Source of the DNA: Plumapathes pennacea
Lineage: Eukaryota > Cnidaria > Anthozoa > Antipatharia > Myriopathidae
Reading direction: 5' to 3'
DNA: 64,000 nt
NCBI GenBank assembly: GCA_964036295.1
Contig: OZ038466.1
Coordinates: 15,596,001-15,660,000 of the forward strand
The notes beneath the pieces are model-generated. The model did not search any database and was not told the origin of the DNA. It saw only the letters and a list, made by a program, of their open reading frames with translations. Below, piece by piece: positions 62,401 to 64,000 of this stretch. Within the stretch, counting starts at the first letter, position 1. Each line of letters begins with the position of its first letter. A program made the translations under genes and the position numbers.

Positions 62401-63731
62401 TACCCACGTAATGATGTGGATCAGGTTCGTATTACTATTTAGTTTTCTTAAATTTAGTGAAATGATAACAATTTTAGTAACTATTGATGCTGGTGGACGA
62501 CAGGGTTGACAGTCGCAGTGTGAGAACAGGACAGTGTAGTTGTGATGCTTTTAATGTATTACGAATTCAATTTACAACATTTCCAAGCAGTTAGCTGCCA
62601 TTTGCAAACTCGGGATTTATTGTCTCTGCACGTGTGGATATGTACGCACAAATTTAGTGTGCAAAATACCCAAATTAATTATTACTTGCGGCCCAATAAT
62701 ATTGATTAGTTGTGTCTCAGCATTAGAATGAAAACTAGTATATTCAAAACAGAACGTTCCCTAAAATTTATGCAGTATCGTATTTCTGATTTTCAGCAAA
62801 GTACTCCTACTCGCAGACGGTATCCAGAAGAGAGTGTGCACAGAGGTACGGTCCTTTTTACGCATGAGATTTTTTCTTAACTTATTCGTCTTTAATTTTA
62901 AAAGTGCCAGACGCATGAGTGCGATCAAACGGTCCGATCTCAGCTTTTACATTTTTTGAAAAATTGAGCATGATTGTTCCTACCGCGCAATTACGTAAGT
63001 GAGGTGTAAATCTTTTCAGTTAACGATGCGCAGTATGTAGTTTTGGCGTCATTTTAGTCTTCGATGAGTTATCCTGTGGCAAAATACAGCCGAAGAAGAA
63101 ATATAAATGTTTATCGTACTGGGAACCATTACCAAGTGAACTTGTACAGTATTCAATTCTTCTTTGGCAACCTTCTTACACGGACCGTTCAAAAAATTGA
63201 ATAACGATTTATTGCAGTAATCGTATGTTATAACTCAACATACGTACGCGCGTGTCAATTTGACGTCAGCCTGCGTCAAACTCAATCCTTTTTTTTTTTG
63301 CAAAGTTATCGTTTGCCTTATCTAAAAAAATCGCTTGTGCTTCTCCAAACTTCTCTCGTGTGCGTTTAAATTCCCGCGTGCATCTATAAATCAATATACG
63401 CACGCTGACAAATGCTTTATTTCTTAAATATAACTTTCTCTATGCTATGTATTCCAGAGAAACATAACTAACTTGAAAAAGGAATTTTAGTCATGATCGA
63501 GTTCTTACCAAACTGTTTGGTCGTAAATTGAAACCTATAAATAAAGTAGACGTGATATCGCACATCAGCGCAAAAATATGACAAACTAAAATATTTTATT
63601 AAAAAACGTACACTTCTTTGACAAGTTCTACTGCTAATAAATTTTCTCTCTTTCTCAAGTCTGCCCACCCATGAATATTGTCAATAAAGGAATTTTGAAT
63701 GTCGGAGACCACACCACCGTGCATTGCACTG
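33577..63731 (+). CDS. ZNFX1-like superfamily-1 helicase, 25 exons, runs past the right edge
   Basis: Exons: 33577-34148, 43201-43305, 43978-44178, 44709-44989, 45291-45462, 46370-46483, 50114-50221, 50850-50935, 51052-51129, 51376-51638, 51954-52046, 52203-52334, 53689-53835, 54963-55098, 55394-55535, 57593-57789, 58145-58293, 58529-58640, 58750-59054, 59812-60006, 60358-60435, 60871-61044, 62350-62424, 62797-62845, 63660-63731. All phases agree, giving about 1,345 residues. The region before the helicase (YLDTNFRLIREE, GNLLCIS) and the motifs GPPGTGKS, MIVEEAAEILEP and IGDHKQLRP match the ZNFX1 family, whose vertebrate member senses viral RNA at mitochondria and whose nematode member works in small-RNA inheritance. 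The part after the helicase differs from vertebrate ZNFX1 (see the RHIM-like entry). ATG 33,577 was chosen because a stop lies in frame 16 bp upstream. The assignment of exon 1 across a 9-kb intron is the weakest junction; its donor is GTTCGA. Confidence 0.88.
35875..35995. repeat. Short tandem repeat, about 36-bp unit
   Basis: Four diverged units of TTTCAGACTAAAATTTGCAA followed by TTTTTACCC/TTTTGACC. Confidence 0.8.
36245..36440. repeat. Tandem GGAATTCCTAGGAATTCC repeat
   Basis: Two full units of about 95 bp and a partial one: GGAATTCCTAGGAATTCCTA, AGACTTCCAAGC, then a spacer with GAAGAGTTG. The core is palindromic. A related CTTGGGACTTCCC stretch lies near 33,345-33,420. Confidence 0.7.
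37781..37972. mobile_element. 192-bp MITE with GGAATAATGGAATAA repeats
   Basis: The ends are a perfect 27-bp inverted repeat beginning TCGGGGGATGAAGAGGAATA. Both flanks read TAATAA, fitting a target duplication (TAA or TAATAA), as in PIF/Harbinger-type MITEs. The interior is an irregular run of GGAATAATGGAATAA. Confidence 0.85.
38340..38480. repeat. Foldback with GAGGTCTGTACGGTCAAGAC arms
   Basis: GACCGAGCGTGAGGTCTGTACGG and GGTTTTGACCGTACAGACC plus GAGGTCTGTACGGTCAAGAC form overlapping stems; the block is bounded by ATAAATACTTCTTGACC and GGTCAATAAGTAGTTTAT. Confidence 0.65.
39477..39650. repeat. Foldback, copy 1 (copy 2 at 43,373-43,562)
   Basis: GACAATAAACTACTTTTGGC-GAGGAAATGTGCACGGATAA and its complement around a CGAGCTTCGCTCG core. 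The adjacent sequence GACAAATGAATTGATGTCCT also accompanies copy 2. Confidence 0.8.
39655..39925. repeat. Interspersed repeat, copy 1 (others 43,563-43,860 and 54,536-54,790)
   Basis: Three copies share CGCAAATAATGGCGCAAGGA, GAATTGATGTCCTCCTCGGT, GATAGTTCGCCAGGCGG and ATCACGCGCG; the third is reversed. Read on the minus strand here, a short frame begins MTTEEDINSFVEKAV and then STKELHNPCAIICAA, the possible start of a transposon-encoded protein, present without a downstream body. Confidence 0.7.
42590..43105. mobile_element. Foldback, about 110-bp arms
   Basis: AAATGCGATCGTGCAATTTC, TACTCCACAG and TTGTGTACTAGATT…AATGGGGGTC on the left are mirrored near 43,000-43,105 (GACCCCCATTTTAT…AATCTAGTACACAA and CTGTGGAGTAGAAATTGCGC). 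The loop is about 290 bp. It ends about 95 bp before exon 2 of the ZNFX1-like gene. Confidence 0.8.
43373..43860. mobile_element. Foldback copy 2 plus its companion repeat
   Basis: 43,373-43,562 is an inverted pair (AAATATGCGCGGATAATTGT and complement) around GAGAGCGAAGCTCGAAG; 43,563-43,860 is the companion repeat. The same pair in the same order lies at 39,477-39,925, so the two parts move together as one element of about 480 bp or more. Confidence 0.75.
46515..46737 (+). repeat. tRNA-derived SINE
   Basis: GGCGGCGTGGCCGACTGG contains an A-box-like TGGCCGACTGG, and GCGTTCAAATCCTCGGCC contains a B-box-like GTTCAAATCC about 50 bp later, as in Leu/Ser-type tRNA heads. A tRNA-unrelated tail follows to about 46,737. 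The acceptor stem is not intact, so this is not a functional tRNA gene. Confidence 0.65.
46900..48733 (+). mobile_element. Second copy of the 38.5-41.7 kb repeat
   Basis: Diverged copy of the element, with the same order of blocks (ACTTGAGAGAAA, CCCATCACGA, AATCAGTTTTGCACAGT, GTCGATCTTC, CCGTCCGTCGAACTGCTTGG). It ends abruptly at the terminal CCCCGAG motif of the next, reversed copy. Confidence 0.6.
48735..49620 (-). mobile_element. Reversed copy of the same repeat, head to head with 46,900-48,733
   Basis: Begins CCCCGAGCTCCGCGAGGGTA and reads backwards through GGCGACCCGC (complement), GCAGTTCGACGGACGGCTGT and GATCGACATTGCGGACTGTG to GCGGCCGACTGGTGACGTCG. Together with the preceding copy it forms a long inverted repeat in one intron. 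A further short same-orientation end lies at 49,690-49,900. Confidence 0.65.
51376..52334 (+). other. ZNFX1-like exons 10-12: Walker A and early helicase motifs
   Basis: Exon 10 ends with LDDTQMAAVELALHHKVTLIQ, the Q-motif-like lead-in of superfamily-1 helicases. Exon 11 starts GPPGTGKSHVGVSLVRLLL (motif I), and exon 12 gives VVTHKNHALDHFLKDCV (motif Ia, with the NHALDHF signature of the UPF1/ZNFX1 branch). All key residues for ATP binding are present. Confidence 0.9.
52550..52660. repeat. Member of the ATGTAATATCCTCTA repeat family
   Basis: Contains TCACTCGCGAAGCGC, AAAATTCATATCTTCGCG and GTGTAATATCCTCTA, matching 4,700-4,760 and 60,640-60,740. Confidence 0.5.
52794..53351. mobile_element. 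Tc1/mariner-type MITE, 558 bp
   Basis: The ends are perfect 25-bp inverted repeats (GAGTGATTTCAATAAACCCG plus TGAAA) flanked by TA on both sides, the target duplication of Tc1/mariner elements. The interior has no open frame of note. It lies in intron 12 of the ZNFX1-like gene. Confidence 0.85.
53365..53440. repeat. (CTAA)n microsatellite
   Basis: ACTAACTAACTAA units with two AATTA interruptions, directly after the mariner-type MITE. Confidence 0.9.
53880..54520. repeat. Interspersed repeat, inverted partner at 63,235-63,590
   Basis: Shares, in inverse orientation, ATAGGTTTCAATTTACGACC, CAGTTTGGT, TAACTTGAAAAAGG-type blocks, GCACGCGGGAATTTAAACGC and TTTGACGCAGGCTGACGTCA. The centre here has G runs (GGGGAGGGGGGCTTAAAAGA, then GGGGGGGGG). 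A 54,536-54,790 block of another family follows. Confidence 0.7.
54536..54790. repeat. Reversed third copy of the 39,655 repeat
   Basis: Contains ACCGAGGAGGACATCAATTC, TTTGTCGAAAAAGCAG and CCTTGCGCCATTATTTGCGC. The plus strand here reads LTTEEDINSFVEKAV and then STKELHSPCAIICAA before a stop. Confidence 0.7.
55955..57405. mobile_element. Long foldback with a non-symmetric insert
   Basis: The left arm (GAGTCATTGAGTCAAAGGTC … TTTTTCCGGCCCGCTGGGG … AATGCCGTGAAAT … CGATTTTGCTTGAACCTGAC) is mirrored from about 56,600 to 57,405. The right arm is interrupted at about 56,920-57,290 by sequence absent from the left, including an ATG with a GTGAGT donor after eight codons (57,184-57,211). The element lies in intron 15 of the ZNFX1-like gene. 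Confidence 0.75.
58660..58699. repeat. (CTACTG)n microsatellite
   Basis: About six CTACTG units, 50 bp before exon 19 of the ZNFX1-like gene. Confidence 0.9.
58750..61044 (+). other. ZNFX1-like exons 19-22: helicase motifs II to VI
   Basis: Motif II reads VMIVEEAAEILEP (EEAA in place of DEXX, as in this branch), motif III IGDHKQLRP, then LDVSMFERL, and QCRMRNELAEL in the position of the family QHRMRP. Exon 20 gives AKEICSALQYLCNHG … TVLCSYRGQ, exon 21 VEVTTIDSFQ, and exon 22 GRENDIIIVSLVRSN (motif V) and MNRLCVAISRAR (motif VI). The helicase looks complete and probably active. Confidence 0.9.
60640..60740. repeat. Third member of the ATGTAATATCCTCTA family
   Basis: GCGCTCGTTTGTAAAACATT, AATTCATATCTTCACGC and ATGTAATATCCTCTA match 52,550-52,660. 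Confidence 0.5.
62350..63731 (+). other. ZNFX1-like exons 23-25: post-helicase region with RHIM-like motif
   Basis: Exon 23 (KLIDHMRTRQRVSRRFPYPR) continues the short helix that follows motif VI in ZNFX1. Exon 24 (QSTPTRRRYPEESVHR) is an Arg/Pro linker. Exon 25 reads VCPPM then NIVNKGILNVGDHTTV (63,674-63,721). That 16-residue segment aligns without gaps to the RHIM core of RIPK3 as I recall it (NIYNCSGVQVGDNNYL): shared N-I-x-N, then hydrophobic-polar-V-G-D. RHIMs assemble into amyloids that drive necroptosis and inflammatory signalling. No Cys/His-rich NFX1 finger is seen in exons 23-25. The donor GTAAGA shows that coding continues past the window. Confidence 0.55.
63235..63590. repeat. Inverted partner of 53,880-54,520
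   Basis: Contains the complement of the earlier copy's blocks (TCAATTTGACGTCAGCCTGC, GCGTTTAAATTCCCGCGTGC, GGTCGTAAATTGAAACCTAT). It ends about 70 bp before exon 25. Confidence 0.7.
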
Positions 63732-63904
63732 GTAAGATTCTTACTCTCCCTGTACTGTCGCTGTGATATTTTCCCTTGTCATCAACCATTTTTTCATCGT
63801 CGGTCTGTACCGTCTTGTGTCTGAACTGTCTTTTTTACATGACTCTAACTATGACCTTCCAAAATCTCCTCAGATTTCGACCCCATCTTGTAGACTACGT
63901 ATTT

Positions 63905-64000
63905 TATAGTCGTCCCCGAGCGTAGGCGAGGGTAATAATCACGGCGCAAATGCTGTAGTATCGCGCTTTTTTGAGACTCCAAGCGGGTCGCTATCTCGAA
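63905..64000. mobile_element. Terminal block of the 38.5-41.7 kb repeat family, cut by the window edge
   Basis: GTCCCCGAGCGTAGGCGAGG-GTAATAATCACGGCGC, then CTGTAGTATCGCGC and GACTCCAAGCGGGTCGC match the ends at 48,735 and, reversed, at 41,745 and 49,900. A further copy starts here. Confidence 0.7.

Overview
This is a stretch of animal nuclear genome, not bacterial or viral DNA. Coding sequence is cut into short exons with GT/AG borders and matching phases, most of the window is AT-rich intron or intergenic DNA, and there are many interspersed repeats. The mix (a TMEM145 orthologue, a ZNFX1-type helicase, a Penelope-like GIY-YIG fragment, a MULE-SWIM-Ulp1-PHD transposon gene, many foldback elements) fits an early-branching invertebrate, most likely an anthozoan cnidarian such as a coral or anemone. 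That assignment is inference; nothing seen here proves the species.

Layout: (1) 1-2,041: repeats and a possible promoter. (2) 2,042-15,508, plus strand: a complete TMEM145 gene that I could join from 18 phase-compatible exons (494 codons). Its introns hold inverted-repeat elements, a broken Penelope-like 3' end and an (ATT)n microsatellite. (3) 15,509-26,760: about 11 kb with no recognisable gene but several dispersed repeats, a poly-G/poly-C foldback and a 9-bp minisatellite. (4) 26,938-33,201, minus strand: a multi-exon MULE-type transposase gene with SWIM finger, Ulp1/C48 protease and PHD finger, damaged by an in-frame stop and a frameshift. Its first intron carries a 1.3-kb nested foldback. 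(5) 33,577-63,731 and beyond the right edge, plus strand: a ZNFX1-like superfamily-1 RNA helicase gene, of which 25 consecutive phase-compatible exons (about 1,345 codons) lie in the window. Its introns are packed with repeats, many of them large inverted repeats.

The most interesting signal is at the right edge. Just past the helicase core, where I expected the zinc-finger region known from vertebrate ZNFX1, the last visible exon encodes a short segment that lines up without gaps with the RIP homotypic interaction motif (RHIM) core of RIPK3. If real, this would join an antiviral-type RNA helicase to an amyloid cell-death/inflammation signalling motif in one protein. The transposon gene and the helicase gene face away from each other across about 375 bp.

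Exon borders were read by eye from open frames, splice dinucleotides, phase agreement and remembered family sequence. No alignment or expression data were available. Repeat borders are approximate unless terminal repeats are stated.
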